From: Halisarca cf. caerulea
Lineage: Eukaryota > Porifera > Demospongiae > Chondrillida > Halisarcidae
Direction of reading: 5' to 3'
Assembly: GCA_963170055.1 (NCBI GenBank)
Contig: CAUJGJ010000324.1
Location: 245,001-272,500 of the forward strand
DNA length: 27,500 bases
Position 1 is the stretch's first letter; each line of letters opens with the position of its first letter. A model generated the notes under the pieces. The model saw only the letters and a list, made by a program, of their open reading frames with translations. It was not told the DNA's origin and did no database searches. Position numbers and translations under genes: made by a program. This document shows, piece by piece, positions 1 to 14,034 of the stretch.

Positions 1-127
1 TTTTCTCTGGGCCCTTCAACATCTTGCCATTTTCCAAAAAAATATGCACTACAGAATAATGCTATTATGTTCGTGTTTACATGCATGTGTGTTCAATATG
101 AAATGATTTCTTGTATGTTTATTATAG

Positions 128-2130
128 GTCGTGAGTATCGTGCTATATTTGTGTGCACATCTGAGCCAGTGTATCCGGATGGGAGTTCTGCTAACCCGAC
201 AAAGAGTGTGTGTGACAAATTTGTCTTCAACACTGTCATCACCAGAGCCCAGTCGCTGGTTGTTGCTGTTGGTAATCCTTATCGACTGTTCAAAATTGAG
301 GAAAGGAGCCCTAATGGTAAAGGATGCTGGAAGGAATATATGAGACACTGCATTGAGTGCCGTACACTATTTTCCTCTGATTCACAAGAGAAAGATAGGC
401 AAAAGAGAATGGAAGAATTGCAGCAGAGTATCTTCAAGGATTTTGACCAGGCCTTGGTGAAAAAAGAGCCACTTGCACAGTCTGAGGACGCCATTCTTGA
501 AGCTTACATTCGTGCTGTATCAGATGGATCTACTGAACGAGGTGGTATCAATTGTCGTGCTAAGCTTCAACTACGCACTTTTGATGGGGACCAAGGATGG
601 TGTGTGTGGACTGGTGAACATGATGACAGCACACAGGCTCCCAGTGCCCAAAACAAATCTGAGCTATGTAGTGGTTCTGTGGTGAAATGCATTCTACAAC
701 AAGTAACTCATAGATTTTGCATTGCTAAGCCTTTGAAACCTTCACGTAAGGAAATACACATCCAGGGTGTCGAAAACAGAAGAGGTGCTTTCGACAGTGC
801 CACTGTGAAAGTTGAAGTACTACAAGAAAGTGAAGAGCATGATTATGGGAAGGTTGTAAAAGTGGTGAAGCAAGGGGAAGACTGTAAGCAGTTTATTTGC
901 AGGGTTGACCCTTACAACTCAATTTGTTTCTTGCCTGTTGACAAGAGAAGTCCTAGGATTATAAACCTGCCACCTATTTCACGTGGCCTTGTGGAGCTGG
1001 AGAGTGGTATGAAGCCCACACCAGGTGGCACACAAAAGTTCAAAGTTCATGATGTCATTTGTTTTGATCCTTCTTCTGTGGAAGCTGGGATTGTTCCCAA
1101 AGTCAGGGAGTCCATTCCAATCAAAATTGCCCAAAATCTTCTGTTTATTGTGTGGCCTTTGAACTGGAATAAAGACAGACGTTATCCCTTGGGAGTAGTG
1201 GTTGGAGTACTTCCACGAGGTGACTCCATGTTTCATGCTGAACGATTGTTAAAACTCAAGTATCATGTGGAAGAACTGACAGAGAGCTATGATGATGGTA
1301 ATGATGGGGTACCTGCAGTTTCAGACAAGGTTGATTGGGATGGTGCTATCACCATTGATCCTGAAGATGCATTCAACCTTGATGATGCCCTCACATTGAA
1401 ATGTGTGTCAATAGAAGAAAATGGAGACCAATTGTTCGAATTTGGTGTTCACATTGCTAATGTGGCAAAAAACCTTCCCTTGGGACACTCACTGGACAAA
1501 CTGATTAGAAGAAGAATCACTAGTGTCTATGGAAGCTGCCAAGGCAAGAACTCTTATCAGCCAATGTTGCCTCACAGCTATAGCAAGAACTTATCTCTCA
1601 ATGAACACACGTCAAGATACTGTGTATCAGTGGTTGCACGAGCTGTTTTGAGGCATGGAAGTACAATAATGGAAATTGTTGGCAATGGATCTGCTGAAAT
1701 TAAAGAGGGCATTGTACTCTCAGCCCTTCGGCTTACCTACCAGGAAGCGGATAATATTCTTTCTCAGAGTGAAGGCTGTGTGTCTGACGCAATGAGGGAG
1801 CGCCTAGCTAATTATCAGCAGCGCTATCCTGGGAGAACACCAGTTGAGGGACAGCTCAAGTACTTGTGTGGAATATCAACTTCACTGCGCAAATCAAGAC
1901 TGGGGGAGAAAGGCGGTGTCTATTTTGCAACAGATGCAGAGACTGCCCAGAGTCCTGTTGCTCATGGACTTGTGGAGGAAATGATGATTTGGGCAAATTC
2001 AAAAGTTGCTCACAAACTTATTCACTCCTCATTGCCGAATATTGTTCTGAGAATTCAACCATTTCCAAATGTGAAAGAACTGGAAGCCTTTCAAAAAGAT
2101 TTTGCATCAATTATTCAATCAAATATTCAA
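128..2130 (+). CDS. HELZ2-like exon: end of helicase 1 and first part of RNB domain
   Basis: Acceptor TTATAG at 122-127 and donor CAA|GTAAGT at 2131. The exon opens with GT completing a Gly codon (phase 1) and reads GREYRAIFVCTSEP, the stretch just after helicase motif V, then motif VI (FNTVITRAQSLVVAVGN). The middle (about 540-1290) matches the OB/cold-shock-like region that precedes RNB, ending near YPLGVVVGVLPRGDS. The RNB core begins at about 1321. The catalytic Asp loop at 1348-1389 reads ITIDPEDAFNLDDA, with Asn (1375-1377) where most family members have the first Asp of DxDD. It leaves in phase 0. Upstream exons lie outside the window; bases 1-127 look intronic. An ATG at 67 starts an open frame but falls in that intron. 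Confidence 0.9.
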
Positions 2131-5100
2131 GTAAGTACATACAGTATATATTTAAAGATATCTATGATAAGTGGAAGCTGTTCATATTGGTCCCTGCATG
2201 AAACAGCCACTGGTCTACAACATCCTTGTCTTGCTGACCTACGTAGCTGCTTATCATGCTGATTTCAAACTTGATAAAACTGTACTAACACCATTAGTTT
2301 ATTAACTTTAGTTACTGCATATGTATTTTGAATGTCCTCCAGCCATTACTTGATGTATATACTGTGTGTTATAGCATTGATCAACCATGATCATACATAC
2401 ATGATGCTAAGCAGGTGGAGGTGCATGGAATGCCACTGCAATGGAGGAAGACTATGAAAGTGTTTTAAGTGGCAGCATTATTAAAATGTACACACATTTT
2501 TTTACTATGTATATTTGGCATGCAAGATACCATTTGTACATTCTGTTATAAGTAATATATTGAATTGAAATTAGTGAATGCCTACTTTTAATTTACTCCC
2601 TTAGTTTGCTAGGATTCAATGTGGCACAGAAGTCAAACCAGACTCCTTTGTAATGCTGTTAGACGTATGGAAAGAAGTAGTGGAGCTGTTGAAGCAAGGT
2701 AAATATGGTCCTGCCAGAACCATGCTGACCTCCACTTACCTCCATCCCCAGCTAGCTGTTGTTGGTGCTAACCTGGCAAAAATACAGAGCAAATCTGCAT
2801 ATCACATGAAGGGAGAGGGCAGACATAGAACTGGGCAAGATTCAGAAAACCTCAAGCACTACAGTCTGAATACGGAGTACACACATTTCACCTCCCCATT
2901 GCGGAGAGCTGTGGATATAGTTGTTCAGAGGCTGCTCCGGGAAGCTCTGAAAGCTAATCCCCCTTCTAGTAGCAGTGTGTACACTTCAGATGAGCTGAAA
3001 GATATCATCCAACGCTGTAATGTCAAAACAAGACAAGCAAAATGTTTTGACAATGATCTTAAAGTACTGGACAATGCTCTCTTCAACAGTAGGTCATCAT
3101 CCTGTGTCACAGCATATGTTGCAGCCTTTACAGGAGGTGAAATAGAGCTCTACTTCCAAGACATGAGGTTACGCCATATTCCTTTTTGGGAGAAATGTAT
3201 CAGAACATCACTTCTGATGTCTCAAGCTTCTGAAGAGCAAAATTTGTCTACTCCTGTAGATGATTCAGATGGAGCAAAGAGTACTTGGAGACTACGTATT
3301 ACTACTAATGATGATGGTAGCTTGAGTAGTCTGTGTGGCAAGCATTATTCTAGTGTCAAATTTGCATCTAAAGGTTACACTCCTGAAACAAACCGGCAGT
3401 CTTTGCTCCAATATTATGTGCATAGGGGAAACAAACTTGGAAAGCATCAAGCTGCCTGTGATCACTTTCCAACTACAGTAGACGTATCACCAGATTGCTG
3501 GGCCAAGGTGCAAAACTTTATCATGACACCAAATGACAGAAGTGCTCAGGATGCACTTCGCATTCTGACAGACTGTGATCAGATCATAGTAACTGATCAC
3601 AAAGAAAACTATACCAATGAGTGTTTCAAAGAAATAGTGAAGGAAGATAATGTTGCTGGCACAAGTGATGATTATGGCTCTGATGATAGCAGCAATAATG
3701 CTATGGATTATGATTATGAAAGTATCACTGATAGTGGATCTGATGATGGCAGTGGTGATGGCCATGATAGCAATGATGACAACCTGCAAAGGAATTTGAC
3801 TCAATCAGATTCTCTTGACTGTCAGAAAGTGATAGACAAGTCAATCTTTTGCTCACTAGAAATACCAGTGGAAATCAGAGAATTCAAGACTGTTAAGGTC
3901 TGGCTAAGAGCGAACTATTCTGAGTACATCCTAACTCCCTCTATTCAGATGTTGGATCTAGCTCCACATCTTCAGATCTGCATCCAGCACCTCACAACCC
4001 CTGCAACCTGCTTTGCACCCACAATCCTGAAGCAAGCATCGAAACCACATTACAATGAGATTGGAGAATATGTGGAACTCTGGGAGGAAGTATTCTTAGC
4101 CGAAGCAGTGAGTACCAGTGTGAGATCCACAAAGTCATCTCTCAGAATGAATGTGGTCAAGAATGTAAGAATGAGATGGCCTGCACTCACCATCCCAAGC
4201 AATGCAATAGGAGAGCCATACTATGTTCCAAGTGGTCCACTTCACATTGAGCTTTCAGAAGAGTTTTGTGCAGAAAAACTTGATTTCTTTGCCTTTAAAG
4301 TTGGAACTCTCATTTGTGCACGGTACTGCATCCCACTTCAAGATAAGGAAATGAAAATTCTTGCAGATTTATATCATCTCAAGTATGGAACAAAGAAAGA
4401 TGAAAAAACGGCCATTGAAAAGCTCCTGGGAGATAACACTGATGGCCATGTTAGAGCTGTTTACCATATGGTGGTGACCAAGGTTGAAGAGGAAGGGCCT
4501 ACCAGTGAAGAGCAAGGACAGATTGAGCAGAAGGTGGAAGCCTTGAAAGTGAAGTCAGGGCCAATTAAGGTATAGCACTTTCTTGTATGGCGCATACAAC
4601 TTATACCACTACTGCAGACATCAATTGCAGATGAGCAGTATGGTTATTTTCTAAAGTATTTATACATTCATTTGAAATTTTATGATTGAGAAGTAAACTA
4701 CATGCAGGAGCTGACTGAATCCATTGCATATTTACAGCTTTTTCCATGCATTGTGTTTTGTTCAAGGTCTCTTTGGAAATGAAGGGAGAAAACAACCAGA
4801 GGGTTTCTGATGTAATGCAGAGTCTACTTGCCCATGCATACGAACCATACCCTTGTGATTTACAGTTGCTTCCTCTTGACACACCACATCAGTGAGTTGA
4901 ACATGGACACAAGACAGTTATGGCCAACCACACATCTGGTACCCAATGCACAATAAGTATCGTTTGATCTGGTCACGTTGCAAACAGTATAATATATGGG
5001 AAATATTTTATTTACAATTCTGGATATACTGTACACTTCATGCAGTGTTCAATTCTAGCTATATACCAACTTTGTATACTATATTCGATTTACCGTCTGA

Positions 5101-8100
5101 TGACTATGTACTGCAATCAATGATAGGTTGTTCTACCATAGCGTTTGATGATAGCTTTTGCTCTCATTATAGTGTTCAGTATATGATTCACTCTCAGATA
5201 GTCATCAGTGGACATGTGTATGGTTCCATATATCTTACATGGGATTGTTATCACCAGATAGAAACTAAAAATCATGATAATAATTATTTGTATGTATGTT
5301 TGCTTTAGACGATAGCTATTACTATAATAATTGTACAGTGAAACCTCTATCATCCACCAACCCCGGTAATCCACCATGAAACTGACCTTCCCAATTGTGG
5401 TGGATTAGAATTTCCCTGTATGAGATTACATCCATATAATAGATGCAGTATATGGTCCCTCTGACTGTAAGTCCACTAACAATCAATGCATAGTTTTCAT
5501 GTCTATTTTGATCTGCAGTCGTGTGTACAATTCCTTGAGACATTTGCGAAGGTTAAGTGCAAAGCCGGGATCAACCATTGATGTTCTCTTGGGCAAAGAT
5601 CGTCATCTTCCAAGTAAGTATATACCTATGTACTATGCAATACTTTGCACAGGTCACAGGTACCAAATGCATGGTATCTTAAGTCAAGTTTTTTGTCAGT
5701 TTATAAATGTATTATAGCTAATTTCTTAAATAATTATGGATTTCATGTTTCAATAATTGCATTCTATCCCTCAGGCATACATGTACGGTTTATTGTATTG
5801 AATGGGTCAAATATTGAATTTATTTTCTACATTATTAACAAATTTGATTTCCAAGACGTCACAAATTACTGTACTTGTAGTGGCAATTGGGGAGACATTA
5901 ATAACGACAATGATAAGTAATCAACTATAGCTACTGCATGTTGGTATGTTTTTTCTTATTATTTTATCATTTGTAACTAACCATTTTCCATACTGCGGGT
6001 TCCCAACCTAAACGGTATTCTTGGATGGAAGCTACAAGCGACCATCTTGACCTCCACCCATATTAAAAATGGTTTTCGTACATCTTTAATTATACATCAA
6101 ATTTTCCAATTTTTCATCATGTTTGGGGAAATCGTGATATAATTTCTCTGAACTTATCTGATAAGAAAAATTAGAAGACATACGGTACAACTGACTCTGA
6201 TTGGCTGGGCAACTAATAGTAAGGATACCGACATTGGGAGATGCATGGTAGTTCAAAAACTTTGCAAGCCAATCTCTCTAGAGCCCTACGTCATTTACCA
6301 TAGTTTCATTAAATGTTTTTTGTTCACTTTTGATGTATTATCTACTGTTCTGTGTTACCTACATATTTTAATGAGTGCTTTAGATATAAGCTAATGATGG
6401 CTAATATGATGCACACAGTTTTTGTTTGGACACTCAAGCATGTGTGTACTCACATTGAATGGTACGGTGAAGAAATTTGGGCATTTTAATTCGATAGAAA
6501 CTGGTAGCAGAAAAGCCATTGAGAATTTTCTTGATAACCACAAGGATGTTGTTGAGATGTGGGGCACTAAGAAGAGTCTTAATAAACTGCAGCAAGAGGC
6601 CCTGAAGCAAGGAATGGAAAATAAATTCCAGCTAATCCAAGGTCCTCCTGGTGCGTTTGTATGTAGTGTATGTACTTCTGCCATTTTGTACTGAATAAAA
6701 TGTAAATAATATTCATTCTGTTAATTTTCTTTCTGTGTATTTCCCTAACTGTGCCTTAATGTATGTGTGTTTGGTAAGACACTACCGTGTGCTCGGAAAT
6801 TTTCGTGGTACTAAATTTTCGCTGATGCAACACTTGAGGATTTTTGCAGTGCAAAATTATTCACGGATGCAGAATTTGCAAATTCATGGATCTTAGATTG
6901 GATCTGATATTAGTTCAACAATATGTAATCCTATATAAATTATGCACCGAAAAATGGCTGCTCTGTTTGTTAGCGTGGTTGTTAGACCGTGGATCCATGG
7001 TGGAACGGTTATCAATGCAAATGCAAATTGTTGCAGTTGATCTTCTCCAGCTGCCATCCAAATTTTATTCAGATATGGAGCGTCTGATGGGAGTAAAGAA
7101 TGACTTGATCGACATAACGGACGAGAAAACGAACGGTATAATATACAAAACGTTTGACACTCCTACTTCTTTGTTCTTTGCTAAGACTCCTGTGCATAGC
7201 GCTGAACATAAAGAGTTGTTTAGGATTTTCGCAGATTTATTTTCGCGGATACCGAGGAGTACCGCGAAAACCGCTAACGTTACCGAGCGTACGGTATCCA
7301 TTTCTGGATATGTTTACAGATGTACGAATTTGCATGGTTCAGAATCCCCCTATTGTTGCTCTCTGCTGTCGTTACATACATACGTACTGTGCAGTACTTC
7401 ATGGAGAGATGTTTTGTTTATATATACATTATATGGGAACATAGCATGGCAGACTCCCACTTTGAAGTGGACAGTATATTCATGGATGAAAGAGTGTCCA
7501 TCTTTCCATGTCTGCAGGTACAGGAAAAAGTGTCACTGGTGCTCATTTGGCTTATGCCTTTGCTTTGTGGAATCGTCAGCATCGTATAAAAAACCCAGAA
7601 CGGAAGCCTTGTGTTGTGTATTGTGGACCATCAAACAAATCTGTTGAAGTAGTTCTCAGTAAGCTCAATAATCTAGCATGTATTAAGTACAGAAGAATTC
7701 ATCTTCTCCTGCATGTCAGTTAGTTTAACATTACAAGGCCTATTCGATGCACAGTACCAATCAATGTTGAAATCCACCAGAACACTTTCAACAATTTACA
7801 GTATTTATCTTCACATGGTCTTGTTTCTATAAGCTACCTTCCTTGTATGTGGGTGCTAATTATACAAACGGTATCATGCATTTTGTCTCTATATTTGTGT
7901 ATATATAGCCTATTGGTAAATATGTCATTAATTGTGATACATACTTCATGATTTAAATTAATGTTGCTATTATGTTGTTGTATATTGATCATGCAATATT
8001 TGAAAATCTGCTTAGCTATAGCAATTAATATCCCTTTCAAAATCTCTTCACATGCTGTGTGTCTACATGAGAATGCTTAACTTATATATTACACAGAAGC

Positions 8101-10997
8101 ATACACAGTGAAGTAAGCATGACAATAGCTAATACCAGTGTTCTTTAGGAAATCCAGGATTACAATACTGTCAAATTATAATTCCTTAGTACTCCAATTT
8201 CTGCACATGTATATTTGGAATTATAATTTATTGACTGCATGACTAGCTCAAGCTATGTATTGAATTCATGCTTGCATAATCATGATTGTTGAATATGCAT
8301 GGGGTTGAGAATAGTGTGGATTACATGATAGTATACTTTAAAATATCATACATACCTATATATATATATACTCTACCCTTAATGCAATATGGTGCTTCTT
8401 TATGACAGGACTTCTTCAACCAGTGGCAAAAGAGGTAAATATTTTAAGAATTTATGGCAGAATGATTGAAAAAAAGGACTACACATCACCACTTTCCATG
8501 GCCTTCACTGGTGAATCTGCAACGGACCACAAATGTCCTGAAGACCTGTCCCAATATGCTCTTCATCACAAAGTACACATGGAATCGGACCAAAAGGAAC
8601 AAATAGCTGATTTAGAGAAGAAATTTGAAGAACTTAGTAGTGAGAATTTCATTCCTTCAGCTGAAGACAGAATGATGCATAAAAATTTAATATCAGAAGC
8701 GGAAGCTAGTGTTATTGCTGAAGGCAACTATGATATAGTACTGTGTACATGTAATGAGTGTTTCAGCCCAAGGTTCAGACAGTACATACAGCCTGTACAA
8801 GTTATCATTGATGAGGCTGCTATGGCCATGGAGCCAGAGTGTCTAGCCCCTGTTTGTCAAGCTGAGCATGTTGTACTGATTGGAGACCACAAGCAACTGC
8901 AGCCAATCATTGACAACCACAATGCCAAGGAGAACGGATTGGGTGTATCTCTCTTTGAAAGATTAGCTCCCACAGATGAAGACACCTCTTCATCTGTTCC
9001 ATTTATTACTTTAAATGTTCAGTACAGGATGGTTAGTTTGGAAGTCATGACAATATTACTTTGGAGGTACATTTACTATATAATACGTATTATTCTTCAT
9101 TTCAGCATACGGCAGTGTGTTCCTTTCCTTCTGAATGCTTTTATGATGAGAAGCTGGTTCCACATAAATCTGCAAGAGAAAGAAGTCTTCCAAGACTGAA
9201 ATCATTTTGGCCAAATGGTATTTGCCTTTATGCTAGAATATACTTTCGTACTAAATATGTTCTTTGCTTGATGTAGGCAAATGAAACATTCCCTTTAGAA
9301 TCCTCTCTTTGATCATACATGCAAATGTTAAACCATGGACACATGTTATTATCATCTTTGGTCATATGCAGTCCTATGACTGTCATGTAGCTTGCCATGT
9401 TTTCCTTCCAGTTTACGGTTTCCAGTTAACGGTTAATAGTTAATCGATCGCAGTTAGCTGTTTTGAAAACATTAGTGGATAAGCCACACAAAGTAAATAA
9501 TATGTTTCTGGAGAAGGCCATCTTTGAAAATTGACCAGGCCACTAGTCAGTATTTTTTTTTATTTTTATTTTTTTTCAATCTAGTAATAATATATTCCTT
9601 ATAACTGAACAGATACTATTAATGCTAATAAGAATGTTGAAGCAAATTTAAGCAAGACTACAAACTTATAAAGCATAAATAGTCAGGGAGTGCATATCTG
9701 TATGGAACCAGACAGCCATTAGTCCCACAATAACACAATGGTTATACATGTGTTTATGCTGAACACATATGCTTGACTGAATAATTTACAATATTTAGGG
9801 CAGGGTTTAAAGCTGGCCCAGCATGCTCACTTTGACCAGGAAGGGAACCAGAAACATAGAATTGATTTGTATGGCATAACGGTTATAAAGTTTCAGTTAC
9901 CATTACCTTTTTTGTGATCCGTACTATAAAGCCAATTGCAGCTAAACTTGGTTGATATACTGTAAAAGTACCATCAAGGACAGTTTACTAGTGTGGTACA
10001 TAGGATATCTAGCATTATAGAGTATGGTATTAGTAGAGAATGTTATACATTGTTACATCAGATTCAGTTGCACTGTTAGTTTCATGATCATAATTTTTCT
10101 TCTCTCTTTCTTCTCATAATTCTTCAGATAAATGGCCAATTGCGTTCTATGATGTGATCAAGGGACACGAGGATGGCAGTACAGGGAGAAGAAAGATTAG
10201 CAAGGACTCCAAGAGCAACACAGTTGAAGCTAAGAAAGTTGTAAGTTGTTGGCTTGTATGCTTATACTTCCAGTACTGATTTAATATAGGTAATGACGTT
10301 GTCAGCTTGTAAGCATAATATAGAGTGTGCTTCTATCTTCCGTATATATGGTCATTGTAAGGCCTTGCAAGACGTCAGGGTATTAATGCATTGCATGCAT
10401 ATATAATATTATTATTATACATTGACTGCTTGCTATGTAGGTTAATAGTATTATTATACAACCACAAAACACTGTCAATTAAAGGATCAACAATTTCCTT
10501 GCTTACTTCTGCCGAAATAACTCGAGGTCTGCATGCATAAAATAAAAGCATACTGTATGGCAGGTAATTTTTGTGAGCCAAAACTTCACGTATTTTGCAA
10601 ATGGATTGGCATTCATGAAACTGCAAATAATCTCTAAAATTGTCCGTATGCAATAAAAAATTGCCATATTTCCTTATAAACATGATACCCTCTGATTTCG
10701 GATCGAAAAACCCAAACTGCAATTTCCTCAGGAGTCCTCTTTGCCAATATTTGTGAAGAGCTTGAGCATCCACTACAGAAGATTCCATAAGTGCCTAAGG
10801 CATTCCTAAATCAGTCTTGGATTTGTGAAAGTTTTACATGCGAAATTCGGAAAAGTTTTGTCCTGCAAAACTTTCCCTCCATATATATGTTTCTGTATGT
10901 ATCTTTGGTTTTGGCTATCGATGTTTTCATAAAAGGTAATCCCCAGCTAGAAAATAGTGCATTTTAGTGCTACAAATTTAATTTGCTAACAATTATG

Positions 10998-11030
<33 letters not shown>

Positions 11031-13783
11031 GTTCAGCTGTGCACTTACCCTCCAATGCTTTGCAAGTGATTCGAGTGCGTGGGGCGGCAGCCCCCACGTG
11101 TTTTTAACTCGAATTACTTGTTGTCAATGTGCACATGTGCATTCATTTTTTGTGTACCATGTACATACTGTGTACTATATGTATGTAAACATATGTCCCT
11201 ACTGCATGGGATGTTTGTGAATCCTTATAAGTTGTATTTCTTTACTTCTTTAGGTGGACATTGTGTCCGATCTTTTGGGCAAATATGGAGTGGAAACAAG
11301 TGATGTAGCTATTCTCACTCCTTACGTGGCACAGAAAGCCAGAATCAAAAGTATTCTGGAAGAGAGAGTGGATGATTGGAAGAAAGCCCAAAACAAGAAG
11401 AAAATGAAGTATTTAGGAAAACTGAAAGATATTAGAGTGCAGACCATTACAGAAAGTCAAGGTATTTTCCATGTTGCAATTTAAAGTGTTTTAATTTGGA
11501 GTATTGTTTAACTAAAACACAGTTTATTTTAAAATTGTTGATGCAATGTTCTTGTGAATTTAGAGGTTACTGTATAATTATATGTATTTCAAATCAACTT
11601 CTTCGTTAATTATATCAAAAGTGGGAACTCTAAGGTGATGTGCAATGTCTACTCTTAACGTACACTCATGCCTTACTCTTTCTTTTATGCAGGTAGCGAG
11701 TTTGGTATTGTTGTATTGTCCACAGTCCGAACTCAGCCAGTGAAAGAGATTGAGAACAGGGAAGTGGTACAAGCTGACCGACAGTGGATCAGAGAGAAGC
11801 TGGGATTTCTCACTGATCCTCATCAGATGTGTGTAGGCATTACCAGAAGCAAATATGGATTGATAGTTGTTGGTGAGTGTGCAGGTATAACATGTGCATA
11901 TTCTATAAACAGAGGGGCGTTGTGTGGTTTACAAAGGAATTTGATTCAAAATTTACACGTTTTACTAATATGCTGCGCTAGTCACGTGAATGTTTATAAA
12001 GTCTGCTTGAAATATAGGCCTTCTCGTTCTCAAACCGAAGTGAATTGTATCGAATATCGCAATAGTCTGCACATTTCGTGTTTTCAAAACGTTCTCATAG
12101 TTATTCGTTCGTGCTAGAAGAAACATCACTTTCACCGATCGTTACCATTTGATTGTTGACGTCATCATATCGCGTGACCGCCTTGTGATAAACGGCGAGC
12201 GAGAGACTTTTGCAACGAGTGAATTTCTTTCGAAAACCCGGTCATCTAAACGGTTGTGTAGAGGAGCCATGTCGTGGGAGTTTGATCACGATAGGTAAAA
12301 CTAAATTTTCACCGCAGTCGATTTTGATAGCATGCTCCATTCCTGACAAGTGCACAAGTTTGTGGTTTTACTCTGTGTCAAAAACAGCATTTTGATGCAT
12401 ATCTCAGGAACAAAAGAGAATGGCAAGTTCGACCACGGTGAAAATTTAGATATTGATGTTAGAATGTTCTTGACAAAGTATGGCTGTTCTAAACTATGAT
12501 CTACATGACCGGGTTTTTCACTGAAGCTAATTTGAAGGTCCGAATCTGTGGTCATTTTTTCGGTTTTGCGAAGTATTGACAACAAAGTTAAGTGAACTGT
12601 TGTAGCATTAAATAGTCATATCGATGTTTTGTATGCTTTTCGTATTCCATAAGTATACTAAATGCAAGAAAAGTGGGGATTGATTTTCGCCGACTTTAGG
12701 GCGGCCATTTTTGGTAACACTGCACATGTTGCACATGTCACACCTGCGTGTGTGTGTTCATTGCAGCTGCATGAAGTCTTAGTCATGTATGTATATATGC
12801 AGTATATGCCTGCATTCAAGTTTTGCAAGTTATTTTGTGGATAGCTGAAGAGTACTATACACACCAGGTCCTTTTTACTTATGTACCAATACTAACACTG
12901 GGTATTAATAACTGACTGGGAGTACAATGTGAAATGGCCGTCTAGAAATAGCAGTCCGAATTGTAAATCATCTCTTCTTAATTCAAAGATTTTAGCTCAT
13001 TTTCCTTTCCTGGAGGGAAGATTTATGTATTTGTGCATGATGATACTAGCAATAATTATTATTGTTCCTATTGTCTGAAGAAAGATAACAATCTTGGAAC
13101 ACATAGCAGGTTCTTACAAAGCTTTCCTGGGCAGAACTGTAGATCCCTCTCAATTCACATGCAACTAGCACGAAAGGATGGAACAAGTCGTGAGCAGTTC
13201 AAAAATAGTCTCATGCAAAGTATAGATTATAGCTTCCATTATAATTTTAACCAAAAAACTAATTTTTCACCCTTCAATTGGCCAAAATTTTGCTGAAGCA
13301 AAGTGGGATACTTCAAGCCCTTGTTTGCATCTATTTGCTGGATTTAATTTGCATGTGGGATAAATCTTACTTCTATATATATAGTGAAAAAATTATTATT
13401 ATATTATCCTTAAGTGTATGGTAATGCCAGACTGAGTACAACTTAATCATTTTGAAAATTGTCACAAAGTCGGCCTTGGCCCTTGTCAAATCTGGTTATA
13501 ATATGTATGTAGTACATAAACCATGGGCGCCAGGTGTATCCTGTATCCAGATTGATATGCCTTCGAAGTTTGTGCAGTCCGACCATAGCCCAACTGTAGG
13601 ATCAAGTGCCATGCAGCATGCAAAGGAACTCAGACAGTCCTTTTGTGAAAGGTTGCTTAAATGACAACTCCCTCAACCCTGCTGACTGCTTAATTGATAT
13701 TGGCCTCCATCTTGAGGCTGCTCTATGTGCTCCTCACAGCTGCCTTTTCTGCTGCACTAGACCACTCTAGCTGGTGCTCATGG

Positions 13784-13868
<85 letters not shown>

Positions 13869-14034
13869 TGTAAGAGGCAATTTTGCTGCACCCATAAGAA
13901 GAGGGCCCAATATAGCAAGTTGTCTATCTCCAAGCAACTCCTATAGAATCTACTACATGGCATACTGAATTTGGACAGAAAGCACCATTTTTTTTCCATA
14001 AATTATTGTCGAGAAGATCCCACTCAGTCTCCAA

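Noticed and set aside
67..2262. A 731-codon open frame read as a complete gene starting at ATG 67
   Set aside because: Positions 1-127 look intronic and the acceptor at 127 starts the real exon inside a helicase domain; the frame past 2130 runs through a GTAAGT donor into intron.
4893..4895. TGA as the natural end of a RNB-only gene
   Set aside because: It lies inside a strong GTGAGT donor, and phase-matched splicing continues into helicase 2. Alternative ends were not excluded.
6844..7647. A 267-codon open frame across the Walker A intron
   Set aside because: Most of it is inside the inverted-repeat element and intron; only 7518-7658 is exon, and that is in a different frame.
10375..10788. 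A 137-codon antisense open frame within a HELZ2-like intron
   Set aside because: No recognised motif, no splice or poly(A) support, and it partly overlaps a probable repeat.
13033..13664. Open frames of 87 and 70 codons in the last HELZ2-like intron
   Set aside because: They do not connect by phase to the flanking exons and match no family; the true next exon is 14309-14400.
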